Assembly: GCA_035649575.1 (NCBI GenBank)
Contig: DASRJH010000136.1
Span: 1-29,826, forward strand
Direction: 5' to 3'
From: DASVAL01 sp035649575
Lineage (GTDB): Bacteria > Planctomycetota > UBA1135 > UBA2386
DNA length: 29,826 nt
The notes under the pieces were generated by a model. That model saw nothing but the letters and a program-made list of their open reading frames with translations, had not been told where the DNA came from and made no database searches. Made by a program: the position numbers and the translations under genes. Of the stretch, positions 22,828-29,826 are shown in pieces (the first letter of the stretch is position 1; every line of letters starts with the position of its first letter).

Positions 22828-23832
22828 TCAGATCCCGTACCGGCACGGATCCTCGGGATCCAACACGAAGGTCGGGAAGCCCGTGATCCACGCCGAGCCT
22901 TCGACCTCGGGCACGATCGCGTCGAGCCCTCCGACCTTCGTCTCGCGCACCACACGCGCGCGGAACCGCGTGCCGATCACGCTCTCCGAGACGAACCACT
23001 GCCCCGTCGCCAGTTCCCCCTTCGCGTGCAGCACCGCGAGCTTGGCCGACGTTCCGGTGCCGCACGGGGAACGGTCGTAGGCAGCGCCCGGGCACAACGT
23101 CATCGCGCGCGAACCGGGCTCGTCCCCCTCGAGGTTCGCGAACAGCTTGACGTGGTCGACGATCTCCTCCTCGGTCCGTTCGGGATGCCGGCCGCGCACG
23201 CCCTCGCGCACGAGCGATTCGCGGATCGCGACCGCGGCCTGCAGCAACACCGGCAGGTGCAGCTTCTCGACCGCGAGGCCGAGCTGCTCCGCCTCGACGA
23301 ACGCGAACCAGTTGCCGCCGTAGGCGATGTCGGCGGCGACCTTGCCGAAGCCGTGCACGGGCACGATGACGCGCTGGCGGAACAGGAACGACGGCACGTT
23401 CGTGATCAGGACGCTGCGCGGCCTGCCTTCCTGCACGGCCACGCGGCACGTGACGAGACCTGCCGGCGTATCGAGCGCCACGGTCGTGACCGGCTCCACG
23501 GCGGCCACCATGCCCATCGCGACCGCGGCCGTCGCGACGCCGATCGCGCCATGACCGCACATGCCGAGGTAGCCCGCATCGTTGCCGAACACGACGCCGA
23601 AGTGCGCTTCGGGCCGGCACGGCGGCAGGAGCAAGGCGATCACGATCGCATCGTGCCCACGCGGCTCGAGCACGAGCGCGCGGCGCAGGTGATCGAACGA
23701 CCGCTGCAGCTCGGCGCGCTTCTCTGCCATGGTGCTGCCCGGAATGGGCGGCAATCCACCGGTCACGATCCGCGTCGGTTCGCCGGCGGTGTGTGAGTCG
23801 ATGGCCGAGATCACCTGCGAGAACTGCAGCAT
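22828..23832 (-). CDS. Proline racemase family enzyme, probably 4-hydroxyproline 2-epimerase
   Basis: A 334-aa cytosolic enzyme of the proline racemase superfamily. Both catalytic cysteines are present: C92 in MCGHGAIG and C257 in SPCGTGTSA. This excludes trans-3-hydroxyproline dehydratases, in which the second position is Thr or Ser. CGHG, rather than CGHA, favours 4-hydroxyproline epimerases over true proline racemase. The N-terminus SAIDSHTAGEPTRIVTGG is diagnostic. The ATG at 23832 fits; the frame is open far upstream as a shadow of the PHP gene. It would interconvert trans-4-hydroxy-L-proline and cis-4-hydroxy-D-proline for catabolism of hydroxyproline, for example from collagen-like or plant-wall protein. 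No downstream hydroxyproline catabolic genes are in the window. It follows the PHP lipoprotein by 47 nt. Confidence 0.92.
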   Translation of the reverse strand: MLQFSQVISAIDSHTAGEPTRIVTGGLPPIPGSTMAEKRAELQRSFDHLRRALVLEPRGHDAIVIALLLPPCRPEAHFGVVFGNDAGYLGMCGHGAIGVATAAVAMGMVAAVEPVTTVALDTPAGLVTCRVAVQEGRPRSVLITNVPSFLFRQRVIVPVHGFGKVAADIAYGGNWFAFVEAEQLGLAVEKLHLPVLLQAAVAIRESLVREGVRGRHPERTEEEIVDHVKLFANLEGDEPGSRAMTLCPGAAYDRSPCGTGTSAKLAVLHAKGELATGQWFVSESVIGTRFRARVVRETKVGGLDAIVPEVEGSAWITGFPTFVLDPEDPCRYGI

Positions 23833-23879
23833 GTGCGCATCATGCCGGTTCGGCCTGGCAACGCCCACAGGGCGCGGGC

Positions 23880-25013
23880 TCACTGCACGCGGATCGAAGA
23901 CGAGAACAGCCACGGGGAGCCGCCCTTCGTGGCGACTTCGACGCGGTAGACGCCGGGCCCCGGCGCGTGCACGGCGAGCGTCATGCTGTCGCGTTGGTGC
24001 ACGACCTTGCCGTCGCAGAACAGCCGGATCCGTCCCGGCTCTGGCGCGAGGACCCGCAAGACGAGGTCCGCGCGCGCCGGCGCGGTAGCACCGGGCAGGT
24101 ACACGTTGCCCGCGCCATCCTCGGCGCGGAAGTCGAAGCCCGCGCCCTCGCCGAACACGTCGAACGACACGTAGGTGCGGCCCGCAGCGAACGCCGCGAC
24201 GAGACTCTTCTCGTCGAGCTGTTCGGCGAGCACGTGCGTGCTCAGCGTCAAGAAGATCTCCTGGTAGGTGCCGATCGTGCCGCCGAGCGGACCGAACAGC
24301 TGCACGTTCGCGTGCGCGTCGTTGCCGCCGATCGGAGTGAACGGATGTTGTCGCGCGAGGCCCTGATCCCACTGCGCGAGCACGCTTTCGTCGCGGTAGC
24401 TGATCCGTTCGAGCAGGAAGCGCATGGGCAGGAACAGCACCGTGAGCAGCGTGCCGAGCTTGTTCACGGTCATCGCGGCCGCGTGCAGGTTGACGATCTC
24501 GGCGCCCGCGAGGCCGGGCACGTCCCAGGGGACCTTCCACATCTCGCCGTGGCACACGAACGCGAGCCCACCCTGTGCTTGCGCCTCCTTGGCGAGCAGC
24601 GCGGCGTGCTGGAAGTGGCGCAGCGGTTTCGTGAGCGGGAAACACAACAGCGTGCCCTGCGGGCTGCGCACCTCCGCGCCGACGACGAAGAGCGTCTTGC
24701 CGACGACGCCGCGCTGGCCCGCCGCGATCGACTCCTCGGTCTGGTGATCGGTCATCACGACGAAGTCGATGTGTGCTGTGTCGCAAGCCGCGGCGATCGT
24801 CTCGATGGTGCCCTCCGAGTCGTGCGACAGATGGCTGTGGCAGTGCACGATGCCCTTCCAGTCGAAGAGCCGCGTGCCGGGGACCGGCACCGGGTGGGCG
24901 AGCGGGTGCGGGCCCGGCGTATCGCTCACGGTCGTGAACGCGGCGCACGAGCCGAGCAGCGACGACAGCAGCGCGGTCGCCGTTGCACCCCACTTGCGGC
25001 AGCATCGCAGCAT
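23880..25013 (-). CDS. PHP-domain lipoprotein (putative metal-dependent phosphoesterase)
   Basis: A 377-aa protein beginning with a signal peptide and lipobox L20-G-S-C23, so a lipoprotein of the periplasm or outer membrane. The PHP domain (about 53-240) keeps the metal ligands: HCHSH (H57, H59) with D65, TDH (D89-H90), E114 in GAEVRS, H155 in CHGEMW, and D232/H234 in GGNDAH. After about 240 comes a beta-rich C-terminal domain (GRIRLFCDGKVV, GPGVYRVEV) typical of secreted PHP proteins. Activity is probably metal-dependent phosphoester hydrolysis; substrate unknown. A Shine-Dalgarno AAGGAG (25030-25025) precedes the ATG at 25013 by 11 nt. It may be co-transcribed with the epimerase. Confidence 0.88.
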   Translation of the reverse strand: MLRCCRKWGATATALLSSLLGSCAAFTTVSDTPGPHPLAHPVPVPGTRLFDWKGIVHCHSHLSHDSEGTIETIAAACDTAHIDFVVMTDHQTEESIAAGQRGVVGKTLFVVGAEVRSPQGTLLCFPLTKPLRHFQHAALLAKEAQAQGGLAFVCHGEMWKVPWDVPGLAGAEIVNLHAAAMTVNKLGTLLTVLFLPMRFLLERISYRDESVLAQWDQGLARQHPFTPIGGNDAHANVQLFGPLGGTIGTYQEIFLTLSTHVLAEQLDEKSLVAAFAAGRTYVSFDVFGEGAGFDFRAEDGAGNVYLPGATAPARADLVLRVLAPEPGRIRLFCDGKVVHQRDSMTLAVHAPGPGVYRVEVATKGGSPWLFSSSIRVQ

Positions 25014-25060
25014 CGGATCGTTCACTCCTTGTCTCGGGCTCCATCGACACGCACCGGAGC

Positions 25061-25074
25061 ATCGGTTGACCGAT
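25061..25074. promoter_or_regulatory. Dyad-symmetric operator candidate between divergent genes
   Basis: ATCGGT at 25061-25066 and ACCGAT at 25069-25074 form a perfect 6-2-6 palindrome in the 166-bp gap between the PHP and DUF445 genes. A perfect 7-bp stem with AAC loop follows at 25083-25099 (CCGCCGC/GCGGCGG). A dimeric repressor could bind the first; the second could be a structured leader. No regulator gene is adjacent, so this is speculative. Confidence 0.25.
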
Positions 25075-25179
25075 CCTTGTCGCCGCCGCAACGCGGCGGA
25101 CGGTTGGCCGTGCTGCGCCGCCAAGTCTCGTGACAAGCATTGAGTCGCGCCATGCGCGCAGGGATACTCCCGCGCCCTC

Positions 25180-25794
25180 ATGCCGGAAGCTCCCGATCTG
25201 TGGACCTGGATCACGATACCCGCGATCGGTGCGGTGATCGGTTGGAGCACGAACTGGCTCGCCGTGAAGATGATCTTCCGGCCGATCCGGCCGCGGCAGT
25301 TTCTCGGCCTGCGTTTCCAGGGCCTCGTGGGCCGCCGTCAGGCGGAGCTCGCGCGCGCAATCGGCCGCGTCGTCGGCACCCACCTCGTCGAACACAAGGA
25401 TCTGGTCTCGAGCCTCGACCAGCTCGACTTCTCGGCCATCCTCGGCAAGGTGCTCGAGCGCGGCCTCGCGCCCAAGCTCCAGGAACTACGCGGGCTGCCG
25501 CTGATCGGCGGGTATCTGACGGAGGCGCGCGTCGCCGACCTGCGCAACGCGATCGTGCAAAGCGTCATGGTCCACAGACAGGCCATGCTCGACGAGGTCG
25601 AGAAGGGTCTGTCCAAGGGACTCGACGTGCCCCACCTCGTCGAAACGAAGGTCGCGACGTTCGCCGTCGAGAAGCTCGAGGCCTTGATCCTCGAGGTCGC
25701 GGGCCGGGAACTTCGCGCGATCGTCGTCCTGGGCGGCGTGCTCGGCGGCTTGATCGGTCTGTTGCAGGTCGGCTTCGTCTGGGTGCACGGCTGA
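25180..25794 (+). CDS. DUF445 family membrane protein
   Basis: A 204-aa protein with one N-terminal helix (about 8-28) and one C-terminal helix (about 180-200) flanking a charged helical middle part. IGAVIGWSTNWLAVKMIFRP (residues 16-35) is the DUF445 signature. The family is widespread and of unknown biochemical function. The N-terminal region is often repeated in longer members; this is a short version. No Shine-Dalgarno is seen before the ATG. It stands alone: divergent from the PHP gene and convergent with the duplicated membrane gene 47 bp away. Confidence 0.9.
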   Translation: MPEAPDLWTWITIPAIGAVIGWSTNWLAVKMIFRPIRPRQFLGLRFQGLVGRRQAELARAIGRVVGTHLVEHKDLVSSLDQLDFSAILGKVLERGLAPKLQELRGLPLIGGYLTEARVADLRNAIVQSVMVHRQAMLDEVEKGLSKGLDVPHLVETKVATFAVEKLEALILEVAGRELRAIVVLGGVLGGLIGLLQVGFVWVHG

Positions 25795-25829
25795 GGCCGG
25801 CGGGCCAGGACGTTGCGACCAGGACGCCC

Positions 25830-26740
25830 GTTCGCTGCGGCCTACGAGGCGACGTCGGGCCGACGCGGCTTGCCCACCGCGCGTGGTTGCGACAGCGCCG
25901 GTTCCGGCGTGGTCGGCGCCTGCGCTCCGGAGGGCACCGGGACTTCGCTGCCGATCCGGATCGTGAGCCCGCCGAGGTGTGAGTCGATGTAGTCCCCGAG
26001 CCCGAACAGGAACACGAGGACGCCCGTCATCTCGAGCACTTCCTCGACCGTCTGCTCGGCCCAGTAGCTCCAATGCTTGGCGTTGCCCTGCTCGACCAGG
26101 GCGCCGCCCACCATCTCCAAGCCGATGGCTCCCATCACGAACACGGCGCCGCCGAGCACGAACAGCCAGGCAGTCTTGCGGGGCAAGCGCAACAGGAACC
26201 GAAGGAAGACGAGGCCGAAGACGATGCTCCCGATGCCGTAGGGAATGACCCAGGCGTAGTGGAAGACCCCGGAAGTGTGCAGAGAGGCCTGGACAGGCTG
26301 GTCCAGCTTCTCGTGCAGCGAGCAGGTTTCGTCGCACGCGAGGTAGACGAAGGCGAAGCAGAGCACCCACCAGTAGCCGCGGTCCGTCTTGCTGTGGCGC
26401 GCCGTGACGAAGAGCAGGCCCGCAACCACCAACAGGGCGATGGTCGAGTAGAGCGTCGGCAGGTTCTTCTCGGTCCCGAGACCGAAGATCCAGACCAACC
26501 CGCCGAGTCGTTCGTTCCCGGTCGCGACGGCGACCAGGTACAGCAGGATGTGCACGATCCACAGACATCCCGCAACGGTCACGAACAGCCTCGTGAATCG
26601 CGCAGCAGAACAATGAAGATGAATGCCACGAAGCGCTGGACGCGGCTCGGTTCGAGTCGGGGGTGGCATGTTCATCCGAGGTCCCTCGCCGCGTTCGACG
26701 CTCAGGGCCGCAGCAAGTGGACTATGCATCCTATCGCGCG
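25830..26740. repeat. Tandem duplication, copy A
   Basis: This unit and 26766-27674 are clearly related at DNA level over about 910 bp each. They include the 3' flank (CGGCCTACGAGGCGACGTC at both ends), the coding region, and the sequence upstream of the start (around 26700-26738). A -10-like ATAGGAT occurs on the minus strand at 26734-26728, matching ATAGAAT in copy B. Boundaries are approximate, judged by eye. The duplication thus carried the gene with its likely promoter. Confidence 0.8.
25842..26669 (-). CDS. Six-helix membrane protein, tandem paralog A
   Basis: A 275-aa protein with about six membrane helices (roughly residues 26-50, 72-90, 98-112, 139-160, 167-190, 208-228) and a Pro/Ala-rich cytoplasmic or periplasmic tail. 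Conserved polar residues sit at helix ends: D113-E114 with H119-E120 (DETCSLHEKL), E185 (GLEMVGG), and E209-E210/E213 (EEVLEMTG). Such a cluster suggests a membrane-embedded metal site or a proton path. Similar proteins annotated only as hypothetical occur in planctomycetes and other phyla, from memory. The start at 26669 was chosen because it aligns with that of paralog B; upstream ATG at 26675 and 26729 are possible. It is followed by DUF445 in convergent orientation. Confidence 0.85.
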   Translation of the reverse strand: MPPPTRTEPRPALRGIHLHCSAARFTRLFVTVAGCLWIVHILLYLVAVATGNERLGGLVWIFGLGTEKNLPTLYSTIALLVVAGLLFVTARHSKTDRGYWWVLCFAFVYLACDETCSLHEKLDQPVQASLHTSGVFHYAWVIPYGIGSIVFGLVFLRFLLRLPRKTAWLFVLGGAVFVMGAIGLEMVGGALVEQGNAKHWSYWAEQTVEEVLEMTGVLVFLFGLGDYIDSHLGGLTIRIGSEVPVPSGAQAPTTPEPALSQPRAVGKPRRPDVAS

Positions 26741-26765
26741 GCCGGTGCGGTGCTGGTCGGCGCGG

Positions 26766-27674
26766 GTTCGCGGCGGCCTACGAGGCGACGTCGGTCCGGG
26801 TCTTGGCAACCGCGCGTGGTTGCGCCAGCGCTGGTTCCTGCGTTGGCGCTTGCGTGCCCGAGGGCGCATCTGCTTCGCTGCCGATCCGGATCGTGAGCCC
26901 GCCGAGGTTCGAGTTGATGTAGTCGCCGAGCCCGAACAGGAACACGAGGACACCCGTCATCTCGAACACTTCCTCGAGCGTCTGTACGCTCCAGTAGCCC
27001 CATTGCTTCGTACCGCCGTCCTCGAACAGTTTTCCGCCCACCATCTCCATGCCGATGGCTCCGGTCACGAACACGGCGCCGCCGATCACGAACCGCCAGG
27101 CAGTCCTGCGGGGCAAGCGCAACAGGAACCGGAGGAAGGCGAGACCGAAGACGAGGCTCGCGATGCCGTAGGGAATGACCCAAGCGTAGTGGAAGACTCC
27201 GGAAGTGTGCAGACGCTCCTTGAGCGGATTGATCAGCTTCTCGTGGATCTCGCAGGTCTCATCGATCGCGAGAAAGACGAATGCGAAGCCGAGCACCCAC
27301 CAGTAGACGCGGTCCGTCTTGCTATGACGCGCGGTGACGAAGAGCAGACCCGCGACCACCAACAGGGCGACACTAGAATAAAGCGTCGGCAGGTTCTGCT
27401 CGGCCCCGAGGCCGAAGATGTAGACCAACCCGCCGAGTCGGTCGTTCCCGGTCGCGACGGCGACCAGGTGCAGCAGGATGTGCACGATCCACAGAGATCC
27501 CGCGACGGTCAGGAACAGACGCGTGAATCGCGCAGCAGAATAATGAAGATGAACGCCAGGAACCGCCTGGCGCGGAGTGGTGCGAATCGAGGGGGTCATG
27601 GGTCTTCGAGAGCGTCCCTCGCCGCCTTCCAGGCCCATGGCCGCGGCAAGTGGACCAAGTATTCTATCCCGCGC
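26766..27674. repeat. Tandem duplication, copy B
   Basis: Second unit of the duplication described at 25830-26740, offset about 930-936 bp. Divergence is highest near the protein C-termini and between the two start codons and their upstream flanks, and lowest in the membrane helices, consistent with an old duplication under protein-level selection. On the minus strand ATAGAAT (27667-27661) is a plausible -10 element; no convincing -35 is seen. Confidence 0.8.
26778..27599 (-). CDS. Six-helix membrane protein, tandem paralog B
   Basis: A 273-aa paralog of the preceding protein with the same numbering up to at least residue 120. The DETCxxHEKL motif is retained (D113-E114, H119-E120 as DETCEIHEKL), as are GMEMVGGK and EEVFEMTG. 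Differences concentrate in the loop after the motif (NPLKERLHTSG against QPVQASLHTSG), in the loop before helix six, and in the tail. Both copies have intact frames, so both are probably functional. The gap to paralog A's start codon is 108 bp, enough for separate promoters, though read-through from B into A is possible since both point leftward. Confidence 0.85.
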   Translation of the reverse strand: MTPSIRTTPRQAVPGVHLHYSAARFTRLFLTVAGSLWIVHILLHLVAVATGNDRLGGLVYIFGLGAEQNLPTLYSSVALLVVAGLLFVTARHSKTDRVYWWVLGFAFVFLAIDETCEIHEKLINPLKERLHTSGVFHYAWVIPYGIASLVFGLAFLRFLLRLPRRTAWRFVIGGAVFVTGAIGMEMVGGKLFEDGGTKQWGYWSVQTLEEVFEMTGVLVFLFGLGDYINSNLGGLTIRIGSEADAPSGTQAPTQEPALAQPRAVAKTRTDVAS

Positions 27675-27853
27675 GAGGGCACGGGGCTTCGGGCCCCCGT
27701 GTCACAAGGACGCGCCGGCGCAAACAAACCCGCATCACGTCCAGGGCTCGTCGATCCGGGCAACGCTCCGTCCACTACGCGGGATCCGCGATCGCATGGG
27801 GATCTTGTCCAAGCGACGAAATCCCGGGCGGACCCTAGACTAGATGCCCTGTC

Positions 27854-29131
27854 ATGTCGGTCCACCCCTCTGCCATTGCGTTCGCCTTCGCCAGCTTCTT
27901 GTTGACCAGCCTGGCCAGCTCCCAGGAACAGAAGGCCATCGCCTATCCACAGCGCGACATCCTGTCGCCGTTCCGCACCCCGGTCGACACCTGCGCGCCG
28001 CCGGACGAGTTGTTCCGGCAGCTGCGGAACATGGAAGCGATCGCCACGGCACCCAATGCTGCGAAGTCGTTCGACAAGGATGGCCGCGAAGTCGTCGACG
28101 ACAAGAGCTGGCGCGCCGCGAGGGCCCAGGTGGAGCGCATCGGCATCGACGCCGCCAACCTCGCGCAGATCATGCGGCTGCACAAGAACGCGGGCGATCG
28201 CGCGACCGCTTTCTACGCGATGTTCTTCGTCGACAACCCCGACCACGTCGTCAACCTGATCGCGCACATTCCCGGCGAGCCCGAACGCAAGACGCGTGAG
28301 ACGGCGATGCCGCGCGCAGTCGAGTATTTGCGCGCCAATCTGCGACGCCGGTTCGGCGATCTCACGCCCGAGCAGAAGGCCCAATTGACAGACGCGCTGC
28401 CGAAGGTCGGCACTCCCGAGGCCAAGGCCAAAGGAGTCGTGCGCGCGCCGCGCGACGAAGACCATCTGCACGACGTCCTGCTCGTGCCGTTCTTCCAGCT
28501 CCTCGACCTCGAGGTCGCGCTCGACCAGGCGCAGGGCCTCTGGTTCCTGAGTCAGGTGTTCACCGTGCGCGCCGATCTCGCGCTGCGTTGGGCCGAGCCT
28601 GCCCTGGGCCGCGTCCGCCAGCTGCTGCTCTCGGACTCGCAGCCCGTGAAGGAACAGGCCATCGCCTTCTTCCAGGCGATCGGCCCAGCGAAGCTGCGGC
28701 CGCCCCCCACCGACGATCCGCGGGCGCTGCAGCTGTGGTCGGAAGAGGCCGGCAAGGCCCTGTTCCCGCCGATCAGGAACCTCAACGACACGATCGTGCA
28801 GCTGCACCCGAGTCCGGAACGCGACGCGATCGCTGCGGCGGCGATCAAGGCGCTCGAGAACTCGGCGATCGGCGACCCGGTCTCGGGCCAGGCGAAGGAC
28901 GGCAAGTACTACCGCGGCTTCCGCGTGGTCACCGTGCCCGAGGAGCTGAAGCCGCTCGCAATCCCGGCCGAATCGGTCATCACGACGGTGAACGGCGTCA
29001 GCGTCAGCGATGCGGCCACCCTGCTGAAGACGGTGAGCGACCAGTTGCGGACGCTGGGCCATCCGCGCCGGTTGTTCGTCGAGTACGTGCGGGGCGGGGT
29101 CCAGCACGCGGTCGAGTATCGCGTGATGTGA
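27854..29131 (+). CDS. Secreted protein with C-terminal PDZ-like domain
   Basis: A 425-aa exported protein. Residues 1-24 form a signal peptide (hydrophobic core, ending LASSQ). The middle (about 40-345) is helical, contains an ATAFYAMFF segment, and resembles no domain that I recognise; repeated helical pairs suggest a HEAT-like scaffold. Residues about 350-425 fit a PDZ fold of the type II secretion/GspC style: YYRGFRVVTVPEE, AIPAESVITTVNGVSVSDAA, then LFVEYVRGG and HAVEYRV strands. PDZ domains bind protein termini, so this may be a periplasmic adaptor. No protease catalytic triad is present. It converges on the phosphatase gene, 33 bp apart. Confidence 0.85.
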   Translation: MSVHPSAIAFAFASFLLTSLASSQEQKAIAYPQRDILSPFRTPVDTCAPPDELFRQLRNMEAIATAPNAAKSFDKDGREVVDDKSWRAARAQVERIGIDAANLAQIMRLHKNAGDRATAFYAMFFVDNPDHVVNLIAHIPGEPERKTRETAMPRAVEYLRANLRRRFGDLTPEQKAQLTDALPKVGTPEAKAKGVVRAPRDEDHLHDVLLVPFFQLLDLEVALDQAQGLWFLSQVFTVRADLALRWAEPALGRVRQLLLSDSQPVKEQAIAFFQAIGPAKLRPPPTDDPRALQLWSEEAGKALFPPIRNLNDTIVQLHPSPERDAIAAAAIKALENSAIGDPVSGQAKDGKYYRGFRVVTVPEELKPLAIPAESVITTVNGVSVSDAATLLKTVSDQLRTLGHPRRLFVEYVRGGVQHAVEYRVM

Positions 29132-29164
29132 AGCCGGCCGTGGCGCTCACGGTCCTGGCGGTGG

Positions 29165-29826
29165 TCAGAGCCCCACACTGGCAAGAAGACGAATGAGTGG
29201 CTCGCCGATGGCGGCTACGGGAGATTCAGCGGGATCCACGCCGCAGGTGAACAAGGGGGCAAGGCTGAAACGCCAGCGGCCGGTGACCGGATCCTCGACC
29301 CAAGGCCGCTTCTCCTCGGCGACGAGCTCCGGGGTGAGATGCCGCGTGGCGTTGAAGAACTGCAGCGCCGCGCGGCCCTTGGTCCGCAGCGCGAGCGCGG
29401 TGATCCCCGTGTGGGCGCTGTGGAAGCGCGGCTTCAGCTCGTCGTCCCAGCGAATGGTCCTGCTGATGAGGTGCTTGATCAGGCCGTTGTGCGCGATGAT
29501 CACCGTGAGCGGATGCGGCATGGTGACCACCTTCTCCCACACGGCATCGAGACGCGCGCGCAACGCCCCGTCCGGGGCGTCGATCTCCTTCTCGACCGTG
29601 CCGCTGGATATCTCGCGGAACACGGGATCGACGGTGCATGGGACGTCCGGGTGATGGAACGAAATCGCCGCCGCCGTCTCGCACGCCCGATACATGTCGC
29701 TGCAGAAGATGGCATCGATCTGCCAGCGCGCGGCACGGCGCGCCAACGCGTCGGCCTGTCGCTTGCCGAGCTCCGTCAGATGCCGGCCGCGGTCGAGGTC
29801 CTTGTCGCCTTCGGTCGCCTCGGCAT
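29165..29826 (-). CDS. Histidine phosphatase superfamily protein, N-terminus cut off by the window edge
   Basis: The frame is open from its stop at 29165 to the right edge. Visible parts of a branch-1 histidine phosphatase (phosphoglycerate mutase-like) are GRHLTELGKRQADALARR, the substrate-pocket stretch CSDMYRACETAAA, the acid residue in FREISSGTVE, and the second catalytic His in VIIAHNGLIKHLI. The N-terminal strand with the RHG catalytic histidine must lie just beyond 29826. A TTG at 29746 would give a shorter protein, but it falls within conserved sequence, so the real start is off-window. The protein carries an unusually long tail after the domain (RHLTPELVAEEKRPW onward). The substrate is unknown. 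Confidence 0.88.
   Translation of the reverse strand, partial: AEATEGDKDLDRGRHLTELGKRQADALARRAARWQIDAIFCSDMYRACETAAAISFHHPDVPCTVDPVFREISSGTVEKEIDAPDGALRARLDAVWEKVVTMPHPLTVIIAHNGLIKHLISRTIRWDDELKPRFHSAHTGITALALRTKGRAALQFFNATRHLTPELVAEEKRPWVEDPVTGRWRFSLAPLFTCGVDPAESPVAAIGEPLIRLLASVGL

Noticed and set aside
1..29826. tRNA, rRNA, CRISPR array, transposase, integrase or phage genes
   Set aside because: None seen on reading both strands. Gaps are short and the repeats present are one tandem gene duplication, one inverted repeat and one 15-bp tandem repeat.

Overview
This is a GC-rich, densely packed bacterial chromosome segment. It most likely comes from a Planctomycetota (planctomycete) genome of the environmental or metagenomic type. 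The case rests on several signals: many secreted proteins of unknown function whose signal peptides end in Ala-Gln; a repeat protein (20680-22737) of the kind planctomycetes carry in many copies, with its C-terminal domain; a truncated DUF6797-like secreted protein at the left edge; few Shine-Dalgarno sequences; and lipid A synthesis (lpxA), which implies a Gram-negative envelope. I see no rRNA, tRNA, CRISPR array, integrase or transposase. The taxonomic call is inference from protein character, not from a marker gene.

Layout, left to right. Positions 1-1329 (minus): a DUF502 membrane protein followed by the N-terminal part of a secreted DUF6797-like protein that runs off the window. Positions 1330-1766: no gene, but a 157-nt segment closed by an uninterrupted 22-bp RNA stem. 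Positions 1767-4892 (plus): a secreted TPR protein with a basic Pro/Ala/Arg/Ser-rich arm and a Trp/Cys/Tyr-rich segment, then an acyl-CoA dehydrogenase. Positions 4912-8095 (minus): RRM RNA-binding protein, lpxA and kup. Positions 8096-8593: no intact gene, but what looks like the decayed remains of a small secreted-protein gene. Positions 8594-12613 (minus): a tightly coupled operon ctaA-ctaB-ABC ATPase-ABC permease-DUF420, three of its four junctions being 4-nt stop/start overlaps. It is a heme A and cytochrome oxidase maturation unit with a built-in ABC exporter of unknown substrate. Positions 12695-14675 (minus): rsmD, a 62-aa charged protein and a secreted TPR-like protein.

Positions 14755-17642 (plus): an FHA-transmembrane-vWA protein and moaA. 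Positions 17652-20447 (minus): an M14 amidase-like lipoprotein candidate resembling murein peptide amidase MpaA, directly coupled to two peptide ABC permeases resembling YejB and YejE. Together they suggest a cell-wall peptide trimming and import module. Positions 20680-22737 (plus): the secreted repeat protein, then two strong hairpins between convergent genes. Positions 22828-25013 (minus): a PHP-fold lipoprotein and a proline racemase/4-hydroxyproline 2-epimerase. Position 25180 onward: a DUF445 membrane protein; a tandem duplication (about 935 bp per unit, including upstream sequence) of a six-helix membrane protein with an Asp-Glu-x-x-x-x-His-Glu motif; a secreted protein ending in a PDZ-like domain; and a histidine phosphatase truncated by the right edge.

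The best candidates for undescribed biology are the structured element at 1366-1522, the muropeptide amidase/permease module, the ABC exporter inside the heme A operon, the Trp/Cys-rich secreted protein and the duplicated membrane family.
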